NCBI RefSeq assembly: GCF_000716435.1
Contig: NZ_JNWO01000021.1
Coordinates: 296,581-360,580, forward strand
DNA length: 64,000 nucleotides
Reading direction: 5' to 3'
Source of the DNA: Streptomyces xylophagus
GTDB lineage: Bacteria > Actinomycetota > Actinomycetes > Streptomycetales > Streptomycetaceae
A program made the translations under genes and the position numbers. Of this stretch, positions 9,745 through 18,193 are shown one piece after another. Numbering within the stretch: the first letter of the stretch is position 1; every line of letters starts with the position of its first letter. The notes under the pieces are model-generated. The model did not search any database, had not been told where the DNA came from, and saw only the letters and a list, made by a program, of their open reading frames with translations.

Positions 9745-9778
9745 ACGGGCCCGGCACTCCGAAGAGTGCCGGGCCCGT
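9745..9778 (-). terminator. strong stem-loop behind the acyl-CoA dehydrogenase gene
   Basis: Arms ACGGGCCCGGCACTC (9745-9759) and GAGTGCCGGGCCCGT (9764-9778), perfect 15-bp stem, loop CGAA. It lies about 40 bases past the stop of the minus-strand gene ending at 9820. Streptomyces terminators often lack a U tract, so this is probably the transcription stop of that gene. Confidence 0.8.
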
Positions 9779-9819
9779 ACTGCCCAAAGTATTACGGTGA
9801 GTTGCCGCGCGGAAGGAGC

Positions 9820-10695
9820 TCAGGCGTAGCTGTAGAAGCCCGACCCGGACTTCCGGCCGAGCCGCCCCGCGTCGACCATGCGCTGGAGCAGCGGCGGAGC
9901 GGCGTACAGCGGCTCCTTGTACTCCTCGTACATCGAGAACGCGACCGAGGCGACCGTGTCCAGCCCGATCAGATCGGCCAGCTTGAGCGGGCCCATCGGG
10001 TGGGCGCAGCCGAGCTCCATGCCGTTGTCGATGTCCTCGCGGCTGGCGATGCCCGACTCGAACATCCGGATCGCGGAGAGGAGATAGGGGATCAGCAGCG
10101 CGTTGACCACGAACCCGGAGCGGTCCTGGGCGCGGATCGCGTGCTTGCCGAGCGCCTTCTCGGCGAACAACTGGGCGCGGCTGAGTGTGCCCTCGGAGGT
10201 GGTCAGCGCCGGGATCAGCTCGACGAGCTTCTGCACCGGGGCCGGGTTGAAGAAGTGGATGCCGACGACCTGGTCGGGGCGTGAGGTGGCGACCGCGAGC
10301 CGTACGAGCGGGATCGAGGAGGTGTTGGAGGCCAGGATCGCGTCGGGGCGGGTCACGACCTGGTCGAGCACCTGGAAGATCTCGGTCTTGACCTGCTCGT
10401 TCTCGACGACGGCCTCGATGACGAGGTCGCGGTCGGCGAACTCGCCGAGGTCGGTGGTGAAGCTGAGCCGCGCCTGCGTCTCCGCCAGCTCCTCCGCCGA
10501 GATCTTGCCGCGCTCGGCGGCCTTGGTCAGCGAGTTGAACAGCCGGGTCCGGCCGATCTCCAGGGCCTCACCGGTGGTCTCGGCGACCTTCACGTCCAGG
10601 CCGGCGCGGGCGCACACCTCGGCGATACCGGCGCCCATCTGGCCGCACCCGACCACTCCGACGCGCGAGATGTCTCCCGCCGGGATGTCCGTCAC
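9820..10695 (-). CDS. 3-hydroxybutyryl-CoA dehydrogenase
   Basis: 291 residues, soluble NAD(P)-dependent dehydrogenase of the FadB/Hbd family, interconverting 3-hydroxyacyl-CoA and 3-oxoacyl-CoA in fatty acid or butyrate metabolism. The Rossmann motif GVVGCGQMGAGIAEVCARAG is at the N-terminus. The catalytic His lies in GIHFFNPAPVQKLVE, and NTSSIP and DRSGFVVNALLIPYL are family signatures. GTG 10695 follows AAGGGGACGAT. An ATG two bases upstream is followed directly by TGA and is not usable. It is transcribed alone and followed by a strong terminator. Confidence 0.95.
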   Translation of the reverse strand: MTDIPAGDISRVGVVGCGQMGAGIAEVCARAGLDVKVAETTGEALEIGRTRLFNSLTKAAERGKISAEELAETQARLSFTTDLGEFADRDLVIEAVVENEQVKTEIFQVLDQVVTRPDAILASNTSSIPLVRLAVATSRPDQVVGIHFFNPAPVQKLVELIPALTTSEGTLSRAQLFAEKALGKHAIRAQDRSGFVVNALLIPYLLSAIRMFESGIASREDIDNGMELGCAHPMGPLKLADLIGLDTVASVAFSMYEEYKEPLYAAPPLLQRMVDAGRLGRKSGSGFYSYA

Positions 10696-10863
10696 ATCGT
10701 CCCCTTCGCTGATCTACGGCAGTGGCAGGAGCCCGTTGTCCGGTTCCTGCTCCGATCGTGCACGTTACCCGCAAGTATCGATGATCGATCGCCGGGGTCG
10801 GGCATTCTGGGGCGCGGAGACGATCCGTGACGGCACGGATCCACAGCGTATTGGGGTGTGCAG

Positions 10864-12108
10864 ATGGGGCGATTGTCACGTCGGGCGTTCGCGACGGCCG
10901 CGCTGTCGACGCTGGCCACGACGGGCAGCGCGGCGGCGGAGACCGGACCCGCATCGAGGGCGGCAGGGCGTCCGCGCGAGGCCACCGAGATGCGGGGCGT
11001 GTGGCTGGCGACGGTGTCCAACCGCGACTGGCCCTCCCGCCCGGGGCTCACCGCGGCACAGCAGCGCACCGAGCTGATCGCCCACCTCGACGCGGCGGTC
11101 CGCGACCGCCTCAACACGGTGATCTTCCAAGTACGGCCCACCGCCGACGCGTTGTGGCCCTCGCCCTACGAGCCCTGGTCGCAGTACCTCACCGGCACCC
11201 AGGGCGTGGCCCCCGGCTGGGACCCGCTGAAGACGGCCGTGGAAGAGGCGCATGTGCGGGGACTGCAACTGCACGCCTGGTTCAATCCGTACCGCATCGC
11301 CAACAACACGGACGTGACGAAACTCGTCGCCTCGCACCCCGCGCGCAAACACCCCAACTGGGTGGTGCCGTACGGCGGGAAGCTCTACTACAACCCGGGG
11401 CTGCCCCAGGTCCGCGCCTTCGTCGAGAACGCGATCCTCGACGCGGTGCGCAAGTACCCCGTGGACGCGGTCCACTTCGACGACTACTTCTATCCGTACC
11501 CGGTCGCAGGGCAGACCTTCGACGACGACGCGGCCTACGACACGTACGGCAGCGCCTTCCCGAACCGGGCCGCGTGGCGCCGCGCCAACATCGACAAACT
11601 GATCCGCGAGACCGCGACCCGTATCAAGACGATCCGCCCCGGCACCCGCTTCGGGATCAGCCCCTTCGGCGTGTGGCGCAACATCGCGACCGATCCGCGC
11701 GGCTCGGACACCCGGGCCGGGGTGCAGACGTACGACGATCTCTGCGCGGACACCCGGAAGTGGGTGCGCGAGGGATGGATCGACTACATCGTCCCGCAGC
11801 TGTACTGGAACATCGGCTTCGCCGCCGCCGACTACGCGAAGCTGCTGCCCTGGTGGGCGGAGGTCGCGCGGGGCACGAAGACGCGGCTGTACGCCGGTGA
11901 GGCGCTGTACAAGGCGGGCGACCCGGCGCAGCCCGCGGCCTGGCAGGACCCGGCCGAACTGTCCCGGCACCTGACCCTCGCCGCCCGGTATCCGCAGGTC
12001 GGCGGGCATGTCTTCTTCGCCGCCCGGGAGGTCGCGGTGGACCCGATCGGCGCGATGGCACGGGTGGTCGCCGACCACTACCGGCAGCCGGCGAAACCCC
12101 CGCGCTGA
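10864..12108 (+). CDS. secreted glycosyl-hydrolase-like protein (GHL10/DUF187 family)
   Basis: 414 residues. The N-terminus MGRLSRRAFATAALSTLA has a twin-arginine-type motif followed by a hydrophobic stretch and an Ala-x-Ala site, so it is probably Tat-exported. The body is a TIM-barrel hydrolase-like domain of the YddW/GHL10 type (EMRGVWLATVSNRDW near the mature N-terminus, HFDDYFYPYP, FGISPFGVWRN, IVPQLYWN). Family members act on cell-surface or environmental glycans; the substrate is unknown. ATG 10864 is preferred to the GTG six bases upstream because the signal peptide then begins normally. Confidence 0.85.
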   Translation: MGRLSRRAFATAALSTLATTGSAAAETGPASRAAGRPREATEMRGVWLATVSNRDWPSRPGLTAAQQRTELIAHLDAAVRDRLNTVIFQVRPTADALWPSPYEPWSQYLTGTQGVAPGWDPLKTAVEEAHVRGLQLHAWFNPYRIANNTDVTKLVASHPARKHPNWVVPYGGKLYYNPGLPQVRAFVENAILDAVRKYPVDAVHFDDYFYPYPVAGQTFDDDAAYDTYGSAFPNRAAWRRANIDKLIRETATRIKTIRPGTRFGISPFGVWRNIATDPRGSDTRAGVQTYDDLCADTRKWVREGWIDYIVPQLYWNIGFAAADYAKLLPWWAEVARGTKTRLYAGEALYKAGDPAQPAAWQDPAELSRHLTLAARYPQVGGHVFFAAREVAVDPIGAMARVVADHYRQPAKPPR

Positions 12109-12109
12109 A

Positions 12110-12319
12110 CTACCGTTCCGGGTCCGGGGACTTGATGTCCTGATGCTTGATCTCGCAGTCGGGGCCGGGTGACATCACGGCCTCGTGTCCGTCGGCGAAG
12201 CGGACGCGGTAGGGCGGACTGCCCTCCCTGCCCAGCACCTCGACGACTTCCGAGACCTGGTCGTGCAGGCCGACCACCCTGCCGTGCTGGACAAGCCGAT
12301 CACCCACGATTGCACGCAT
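12110..12319 (-). CDS. DUF1918 small protein
   Basis: 69 residues of the DUF1918 type: AIVGDRLVQHGRVVGLHDQ, then EVVEVLGREGSPPYRVRFADGHE and MSPGPDCEI. The SH3-like beta fold is widespread in actinobacteria; its function is unknown. ATG 12319 is preceded by GAGGAGG nine bases away. It ends one base past the stop of the convergent glycosidase gene. Confidence 0.85.
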   Translation of the reverse strand: MRAIVGDRLVQHGRVVGLHDQVSEVVEVLGREGSPPYRVRFADGHEAVMSPGPDCEIKHQDIKSPDPER

Positions 12320-12412
12320 CTGCAACGCCTCCTCACCGAGTACGGGAGCAGCGGTCCACGCCCTTCGAGTCTACGGCGGCCCGCCCGGCCGGGACCGGGA
12401 CGTGCACGCCCC

Positions 12413-13357
12413 TCAACTCCGGGCCCGCTGTGTGACGGCGATGCACACCAGCACGGCCGCCGCCGTCAGCGGAGCGGCCGGCGTCAGGTGCTCGCCGAGC
12501 AGCAGTACCGACCACACCAGCGTGAGCAGTGGCTGGGCCAACTGCAACTGGCTGGCCTTCGGAACACCGATGGCCGCCATGCCCCGGTACCAGACGACAA
12601 GCCCGAGGAACTGCGAACCGGCGGCGACCCACAGCAGTCCGGCCACGCTGTGCGCGGTGAGGTGCGGGGCGTCGTACGACAGCGCGAGCGCGGCGGCGGG
12701 CACGCTCAGCGGCAGGCACAGGACCAGTGCCCAGGCGATGACCTGCCAGCCGGGCATGACCCGGGCCAGCCGGCCGCCCTCGGTGTAACCGGCCGCGCAG
12801 ACCAGCAGCGCCGCGAGGAGATACAGGTCGGCGGTGGTCACGGCACCGCCGCTCTGCTGGACCGTGAAGGCGAGGACCGCGCCGGCGCCCGCGAGCGCGG
12901 CCGTCCAGAAGGTGCGCGAGGGGCGGATGCCGGTGCGCAGGGCGGACAGGGCGGCGGTCGTCAGCGGCAACAGGCCGACCACGACGGCCGCGTGCGAGGT
13001 CGTCGAGGTCTGCAGGGCGAGCGTGGTGAGCAGCGGGAAGCCGACCACCACTCCGCCCGCCACGACGGCCAGCCCGGTCCAGTGCCGGCGGTCGGGCACG
13101 GGGACGCGCAGCGCCAGCAGACAGCTGCCCGCGATGACCGCGGCGAGGACGCAGCGCACGGCCACCAACGACCAGGGGCCGAAGCCTTCGAGACCCCAGG
13201 CGGTGGCGGGGAAGGTGAGGGAGAAGGCGATCACCCCGAGCGCGGCGAGGACCGTACCGGTACCGGCGGGGACCTTCGCCGCGCGGTCCGTCCCGGTGGT
13301 GGGGGAGGTGCTGACCGCTATCGGGCTCGGGGCAGTAGCGCTATCGTGTGCTCTCAT
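12413..13357 (-). CDS. EamA-family (DMT) membrane transporter
   Basis: 314 residues with ten hydrophobic segments in two EamA repeats. It is likely a drug/metabolite exporter in the cytoplasmic membrane. Recognisable parts are FSLTFPATAWGLEGFGPW in the first repeat and GLVVWYRGMAAIGVPKASQ in the second. ATG 13357 is chosen. It overlaps head-on with the ATG of the divergent MocR regulator in the tetramer CATG, so neither gene has room for a normal ribosome site upstream without entering the other. The regulator probably controls this exporter. The substrate, perhaps an amine or amino acid, is inferred only from the pairing. Confidence 0.88.
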   Translation of the reverse strand: MRAHDSATAPSPIAVSTSPTTGTDRAAKVPAGTGTVLAALGVIAFSLTFPATAWGLEGFGPWSLVAVRCVLAAVIAGSCLLALRVPVPDRRHWTGLAVVAGGVVVGFPLLTTLALQTSTTSHAAVVVGLLPLTTAALSALRTGIRPSRTFWTAALAGAGAVLAFTVQQSGGAVTTADLYLLAALLVCAAGYTEGGRLARVMPGWQVIAWALVLCLPLSVPAAALALSYDAPHLTAHSVAGLLWVAAGSQFLGLVVWYRGMAAIGVPKASQLQLAQPLLTLVWSVLLLGEHLTPAAPLTAAAVLVCIAVTQRARS

Positions 13358-14789
13358 GCAAGAGCGTAGCAGTGTCGGTGAACTGGCCAACAGCCTGCGA
13401 CAGGAACTCGACCGCTACTCTCCCGGTGGAAAGCTGCCGTCGAGCCGGGCGCTCGTCGAACGGTTCCGGGTGAGCCCCGTGACCGTCTCGCGCGCCCTCG
13501 CGCAGCTGGCCGCGGAGGGACTGGTGGTCACCCGCCCCGGCGCCGGAGCGTTCCGCGCGAGGCCCCGCCCCGCGACCGCCGCCGCGGGGGACACCTCCTG
13601 GCAGGAGGTCGCGCTCAGCGCGGACGGCGCCGCCGACCAAGTACCGCGCACGGTGGACGCGTCCGGCGTCCTCGCCTCACTCGCCGTCCCGCCACCCGGC
13701 GTGATCGAGTTCAACGGCGGCTATCTGCACCCGTCGTTGCAGCCCGAGCGGGCGATGGCCGCGGCCCTGTCACGGGCCGGGCGCCGCCCCGGCGCCTGGG
13801 GCCGGCCGCCGATGGAGGGCCTGCCGGAGCTGCGCGAGTGGTTCGCGCGCAGCATCGGCGGGTCGGTCACCGCGGCCGACGTACTGGTCAGCGCGGGCGG
13901 CCAGACCGCACTGACGACGGCATTGCGCGCGCTGGCACCCCCCGGCGCACCGGTCCTGGTCGAATCCCCCACCTACCCGGGCATGTTGGCGATCGCGCGG
14001 GCGGCGGGCCTGCGCCCGGTCCCCGTACCGGTTGACGCGGACGGCGTCCGTCCGTCCCTCCTCGCCGACGCGTTCCGCGCGACCGGCGCCCGGGTGTTCG
14101 TCTGCCAGCCCCTGTTCCAGAACCCGACCGGCGCCGTCCTCGCCCCCGCCCGCCGCCCGGAGGTCCTGCGCATCGCCCGCGAGGCAGGCGCGTTCGTCAT
14201 CGAGGACGACTTCGTACGACGGCTCGTGCACGAGGACGCGGGCCCGCTGCCGCGCCCGCTGGCCGCCGACGACCCCGACGGAGTCGTCGTCCACGTCGGC
14301 TCCCTCACCAAGGCGACCTCGCCCAGCTTCCGGGTCAGCGCACTCGCCGCGCACGGTCCGGTACTGGAGCGCCTGCGCGCCATCCAGGTCGTCGACACCT
14401 TCTTCGTCCCCCGCCCGCTCCAGGAAGCGGCCCTCGAACTCGTCGGCTCACCGGCGTGGCCACGTCATCTCCGCGCCATCTCAACGGAGTTGAAGACCCG
14501 CCGGGACACGATGACGACCACCCTGCGCCTCGAACTCCCCTCCTTCTCCCTCCCGCACATTCCCTCAGGCGGCTACCACCTCTGGCTCCGCCTCCCCGAC
14601 GGCACGGACGAGCAGTCGCTGACGACCGCGGCCCTCCGCGCGGGCGTCTCCATCACCCCCGGCCGCCCCTATTTCAGCGCCGAACCCCCGGCCGCCCACG
14701 TCCGGTTGAGCTTCGCGGCGGTCGCGGGGACGGGGGAGATCGTGGAGGGGGTGCGGCGACTTCGGGCGGCTTGTGACGAGGTGTTCTAG
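13356..14789 (+). CDS. MocR/PdxR-type regulator: GntR winged helix fused to aminotransferase domain
   Basis: 477 residues. Residues 1-70 form a GntR winged helix (SSRALVERFRVSPVTVSRAL). The rest is a class I/II aminotransferase fold with the PLP lysine K319 in VGSLTKATSPSFRVS and the phosphate-binding region SAGGQTALTTAL. Such proteins sense PLP or a PLP-amino acid adduct and regulate a divergent gene, here the EamA exporter. The start ATG 13356 lies in CATG with the start codon of that gene. The stop TAG overlaps the stop of the convergent DUF6461 gene in CTAG. Confidence 0.92.
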   Translation: MQERSSVGELANSLRQELDRYSPGGKLPSSRALVERFRVSPVTVSRALAQLAAEGLVVTRPGAGAFRARPRPATAAAGDTSWQEVALSADGAADQVPRTVDASGVLASLAVPPPGVIEFNGGYLHPSLQPERAMAAALSRAGRRPGAWGRPPMEGLPELREWFARSIGGSVTAADVLVSAGGQTALTTALRALAPPGAPVLVESPTYPGMLAIARAAGLRPVPVPVDADGVRPSLLADAFRATGARVFVCQPLFQNPTGAVLAPARRPEVLRIAREAGAFVIEDDFVRRLVHEDAGPLPRPLAADDPDGVVVHVGSLTKATSPSFRVSALAAHGPVLERLRAIQVVDTFFVPRPLQEAALELVGSPAWPRHLRAISTELKTRRDTMTTTLRLELPSFSLPHIPSGGYHLWLRLPDGTDEQSLTTAALRAGVSITPGRPYFSAEPPAAHVRLSFAAVAGTGEIVEGVRRLRAACDEVF

Positions 14790-15400
14790 GGGACGGGCAC
14801 CGCACCGCAGACGAAGGGCAGCGACTCGAACAGCTCCGGCGTCAGGCGGACACCCGTGAGGCGATGGGCGAGCGCGAAGGCGGCATCCGTGTGGAGGTGG
14901 TGGCTCCGGTCGTCGCCCTTTCTCAGGTCGAAGCCCGACTCCCGCATCTCGGTGAGGAGTTGGTCCGCGTGGCTGCCGGTCCGGGTGTGGGCGAAGAGCG
15001 GCTCGAAGCGCAGTCGCGTCTCCCCGTCCTCGAACCAGTAGAAGCGGTCCACCGCGTTCACGTTGCGGAAGTGGGAGACCACCGTGCGTCCGCGCGAGAT
15101 CGGGAGCATGAGGTTGCCGGTGACGCCCAGGTAGCCGTTGTGCTCGACCATGAGCGACCAGTCGCCGACGGCGGCGACACCGACGAACAGAGGGTCCCCG
15201 CCGTACTTGTCCCAGGAGTCGTACGACGGCTCGCACAGCGCCCCGACGCCCGTGACGCGTATGTCCTCCACCGCCCCCAACTCCTGGAGCAGCCGCTCCG
15301 GTGCGATCTCCCGGACCAGCGTGACGCAGTACGCGTGCATCAGCGGCGCATGCCGCTCGCGGAGCCAGATGTAGTCGTCGGCGGTCGTCATCCCTGTCAT
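14786..15400 (-). CDS. DUF6461-like protein
   Basis: 204 residues, soluble, no signal peptide. The pattern DDYIWLRERHAPLMHAYCVT near the start, GDWSLMVEHNGYLG in the middle and VSHFRNVNAVDRFYWFEDG resembles the DUF6461 family common in actinobacteria, whose function is unknown. Two close ATGs (15400 and 15391) are possible starts; the frame also extends further upstream but becomes Arg/Pro-rich and unlike protein. It ends tail to tail with the MocR gene, the stops overlapping in CTAG. Confidence 0.75.
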   Translation of the reverse strand: MTGMTTADDYIWLRERHAPLMHAYCVTLVREIAPERLLQELGAVEDIRVTGVGALCEPSYDSWDKYGGDPLFVGVAAVGDWSLMVEHNGYLGVTGNLMLPISRGRTVVSHFRNVNAVDRFYWFEDGETRLRFEPLFAHTRTGSHADQLLTEMRESGFDLRKGDDRSHHLHTDAAFALAHRLTGVRLTPELFESLPFVCGAVPVP

Positions 15401-15491
15401 GCCTCGAAGCCTGCCACCCGCCACTGACAACGCCCGCGCCACCGGCCAAAACCGCTCGACACCCGCGCCCCTGGCCTGCGATTCTCCCGCC

Positions 15492-15929
15492 ATGAACGAC
15501 ATCCCGAGCCTCCCCGACGGCTACGAGTTCTCCGCCGACTCCGCCCGCGTCGACATCGACCGCACCTACCACTGGCTGTCCACCGACGCCTACTGGGCGA
15601 AGGACCGGCCCCGCGAGCAGCACGAGCGCGCGGTCGCGTCCTCGCTGAACTACGGGGTGTACGACACCGCTTCGGGGGAGCAGGTGGCCTACGCGCGCGT
15701 GGTGACCGACGGGGCGCTGTTCGCGTGGCTGTGCGATGTGTACGTGGCGCCGTCGGCGCGCGGCAAGGGCATCGGCACGGCGTTCGTCGGCGCCGTACGG
15801 GAGGAGCTGCGGCCGCTCGGACTGCGCCGGATCCTGCTCGCCACGCACGACGCCCACGGGGTGTACGAGAAGGTCGGGTTCAAGCCACTGGCGCGGCCCG
15901 ACCAGTGGATGGCCCTGTATTTCGAGTGA
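15492..15929 (+). CDS. GNAT-family N-acetyltransferase
   Basis: 145 residues, single GNAT domain. The acetyl-CoA pyrophosphate loop is VAPSARGKGIGTAFVGAV (Q/RxxGxG/A type) and the C-terminal strand is YEKVGFKPLARPDQWM. It belongs to the subgroup with a YHWLSTDAYWAKDRP segment near the N-terminus. The start ATG 15492 has only weak ribosome-site complementarity. It is probably a monocistronic gene, and its acceptor substrate is unknown. Confidence 0.88.
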   Translation: MNDIPSLPDGYEFSADSARVDIDRTYHWLSTDAYWAKDRPREQHERAVASSLNYGVYDTASGEQVAYARVVTDGALFAWLCDVYVAPSARGKGIGTAFVGAVREELRPLGLRRILLATHDAHGVYEKVGFKPLARPDQWMALYFE

Positions 15930-16033
15930 CTTGTCCGCCTGGTCCTGACCGTGAAGTAAGGTTTCGCCCACCGTGGGTAACTCTCATCCGGTCCCCCTTG
16001 ACCTGCGCACTTCGGCGGGATCACGATCGCCGC

Positions 16034-16627
16034 ATGCAACTTCGGGTCACGTTCGTCGCCGCCGCGCGCAGCTCGCCGCTGCTCGCGGAGCGCTTCGAGG
16101 ACGACCGCCCGCTCGACCAGGCGGGTTGGGACGAGGTGCAGCGCGCCGCCCCGGTTCTGCTGCCGTTGGCGGCGGCGGAGCTGCGCTACTGTTCGCCGAC
16201 CCCGCGCAGCCGGACGACCGGTGACGGCCTCGGTTACACCCCGCTGGTGCAACTCGCCCTGCGGGACTGCGACATGGGCCGCTGGCGCGGCCTGACACTC
16301 GGCGAGGCGATGGCCCGTGAGCCGGCACTGGTGGACGCGTGGCTCGCCGACCCGCGCTCCACCCCGCACGGCGGCGAGTCACTGTTGTCCTTCATCTCCC
16401 GCGTGGGCGGCTGGCTGGACACCCGACCCGACGACGACGGCGGCCGCATCGTCGCCGTAGCCGAACCCTCCGTCATCCGCGCCGCCCTGGTCTACGCCCT
16501 CAAGGCCCCGCCCTCGACCTACTGGAACATCGACGTACGCCCCCTGTCGACAACGACGGTCACCGGCCACGCGGGCCGCTGGAACCTGCGCTTCGACGGG
16601 GCGGCGGTGCAGCCCACGCGGACGTAG
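16034..16627 (+). CDS. histidine-phosphatase-fold protein, catalytic residues not conserved
   Basis: 197 residues aligned by eye to the phosphoglycerate-mutase/histidine-phosphatase superfamily: N-terminal strand MQLRVTFVAAARSSPLL, YCSPTPRSRTTGDGL, MGRWRGLTLGEA, GGESLLSFISRVGGWLD and VAEPSVIRAALVYAL. In active enzymes the first strand ends in RHGE and the last motif is SHGGVIR. Here these read AAARS and AEPSVIR, so both catalytic histidines are missing. The fold is kept and the frame is intact, suggesting a non-enzymatic or altered-function paralogue. ATG 16034; no near-consensus ribosome site is seen. Confidence 0.7.
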   Translation: MQLRVTFVAAARSSPLLAERFEDDRPLDQAGWDEVQRAAPVLLPLAAAELRYCSPTPRSRTTGDGLGYTPLVQLALRDCDMGRWRGLTLGEAMAREPALVDAWLADPRSTPHGGESLLSFISRVGGWLDTRPDDDGGRIVAVAEPSVIRAALVYALKAPPSTYWNIDVRPLSTTTVTGHAGRWNLRFDGAAVQPTRT

Positions 16628-16639
16628 GCCCGGGTCAAC

Positions 16640-17290
16640 TCCGGGTAGGGCCAACCGAGTTCGTCGAAGTCAGGGCAAGCGTGCTTACGCCGGGTGGATC
16701 GGCCCGGGGTTGTTGCCGCTCGGCCCATGCGTGCGTGGCCGGCGTGAACTCCGGCCGGTACCGGCGGGGTTCGCCCGCGCCTGCTTCATGCGGGTGTTGT
16801 GTATGCGAACTCCGCGCGGAATAGGCCGGGTTGGCCGGTGCTGAGGCATCCGCGTGTAGATCGGTACACGCGTGAGCGGCAGCGGCCGCCGCGCTCTCCG
16901 GTTGGCCCGCGCACGCGCAACTCCGGGCGAACTCTGCCCGGAACCGGAACCGGAACCGGTGCGGATTTCTGGTGGAGTGGACCGGGTTGGCCGACGCGCA
17001 GCTACCGCGCGCAGAGATCGGCGCACGTACTGAGCAGCCACGGCCACCGCGCTCTGCATCCAGCCCGCGCACGCGCAACCCGATACAACTCTGCCCGGAA
17101 CCGGACTGATGCGCTGAGGTTCACTTCGCACGCTCCCCGGTGTGGACTCCGCGTGGAGCGGACAGGGCTCGTCGACGCGCCCCGCGCGCAGAGATCCGGG
17201 CACGCACCGAGCAGCCACGGCCACCGCGCTCTGTCTCCAGCTCCCACGCGCGCGACCCGGTGCCAACACCGCCTGAAACCAACCTGGTTC
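16640..17290. repeat. decayed tandem repeat array in a ~730-bp gene-free stretch
   Basis: The segment between the phosphatase-like gene and the DUF6314 gene has no convincing gene. It consists of diverged units 158-177 bases long. GAGCAGCCACGGCCACCGCG occurs at 17032 and 17209, with a diverged form at 16874. AACTCTGCCCGGAACCGGA occurs at 16929 and again at about 17088. GCGCAGAGATC recurs at about 17011 and 17186. A fourth, poorly preserved unit may precede 16800. Frames on both strands are open but are repetitive, Arg/Pro-rich and unlike proteins. Confidence 0.65.
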
Positions 17291-17357
17291 ACAAAGGCCC
17301 GCGCACCCCTGCCCCGCCGCCACCACCCCCGCCCGGAGCCACCACACCCATCGCCGC

Positions 17358-17804
17358 TCAGCCCACGCGCGTGTACCCCGTACTGAGCACCAGATCCTTC
17401 GCAGGCCCGCCCACCCGCCACACCGTCCGCCAGTGGTCCGCGTCCAGCACGGTGAACTCGCCCCGGTACAGGTCCGCCGAGCAGGGATGGTCGGCGACAT
17501 GATGCCCCGAGGTCAGATCCAGGTCGTGGAAGGGCCGCCCGTCGCCGAAGAGCACGTCGGCCGTGCCGGGCGTACCGCCCGGCAGGAACCGTAGGGTCCG
17601 CTCGGCGGGGCGGGCCATGCCCTGCCAGGTGAAGGTGCCCGACTCGGCGTGCAGCAGGCCGCCTTCAGGCAGTGCGCTGAAGACGGTCGTGCCCGAGAAG
17701 TCGCCCTCGTCGCCGTTCGCCAGATCCCGCACCGACCGCCGCACCCGCCAGGTTCCGGACAGATAAGTCAGCACATCCGGCACTGGCCAGAACTCGCCCA
17801 TCAT
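17358..17804 (-). CDS. DUF6314-like protein
   Basis: 148 residues, no signal peptide. It opens PVPDVLTYLSGTWRVRRSV and has FSGTTVFSALPEGGLLHAES, typical of DUF6314 beta-barrel proteins (lipocalin-like fold, function unknown). The start ATG overlaps the stop of the upstream small membrane gene in TGATGATG. The second ATG, three bases on, has the better spacing to GGGAAGGGG. The two genes form a coupled pair. Confidence 0.8.
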   Translation of the reverse strand: MMGEFWPVPDVLTYLSGTWRVRRSVRDLANGDEGDFSGTTVFSALPEGGLLHAESGTFTWQGMARPAERTLRFLPGGTPGTADVLFGDGRPFHDLDLTSGHHVADHPCSADLYRGEFTVLDADHWRTVWRVGGPAKDLVLSTGYTRVG

Positions 17805-18055
17805 CACCCCTTCCCGCGCCGCCGACGCCACCCGTCCGGCGAGTCGGCAGGCGCCTTCCGCTCCGCCTGGGCCTGGATCTCGTGGTGCGAGGCGTGGCTC
17901 GTGGCGCGGAAGGCCTCCTCGTAGGCGGCCAATGCCGCGCCCACGCCGCCGCCCGCCCCGCCGTGCCGCCGGATCACGCGTGCCAGCCAGGCGAAGAACC
18001 CCATGACGGCGGCCAGGCAGCCGAACACGATCAGGGCGGGCAGCAGTGCGGACAT
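17804..18055 (-). CDS. small single-span membrane protein
   Basis: 83 residues. One hydrophobic segment at the N-terminus (LLPALIVFGCLAAVMGFFAW) is followed by LARVIRRHGG and a soluble charged tail (EEAFRATSHASHHEIQAQAE). I do not recognise the family. The start at ATG 18055 is preferred over a longer form from 18079, with AAGGT eight bases upstream. It is coupled by overlap to the DUF6314 gene downstream. Confidence 0.65.
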   Translation of the reverse strand: MSALLPALIVFGCLAAVMGFFAWLARVIRRHGGAGGGVGAALAAYEEAFRATSHASHHEIQAQAERKAPADSPDGWRRRRGKG

Positions 18056-18123
18056 GCCATCGACCTTACGTCCCCCCACCCGCCGGTCCCATTGACGTGC
18101 TCACGACCCTTGCCTATCTTGCC

Positions 18124-18158
18124 GTTCGAAGTGCTGACCGACGTCTGATATTTCGAAC
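18124..18158. promoter_or_regulatory. possible operator upstream of arabinofuranosidase
   Basis: GTTCGAA (18124-18130) and TTCGAAC (18152-18158) form an inverted repeat with a 21-base gap, followed by two copies of CAACTTCA ahead of the GH51 start. Sugar-responsive repressors use such dyads, but the wide gap makes this tentative. Confidence 0.3.
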
Positions 18159-18193
18159 AACTTCAGAGCAACTTCAAGAGCCGCGGAGTATCC

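Noticed and set aside
16640..17290. CRISPR-like array
   Set aside because: Units are long, diverged and unequal in length, without identical short repeats and unique spacers; no cas gene nearby.
16685..17500. Minus-strand open frame across the decayed repeat array
   Set aside because: Repetitive low-complexity translation that overlaps the DUF6314 gene and has no ribosome site.
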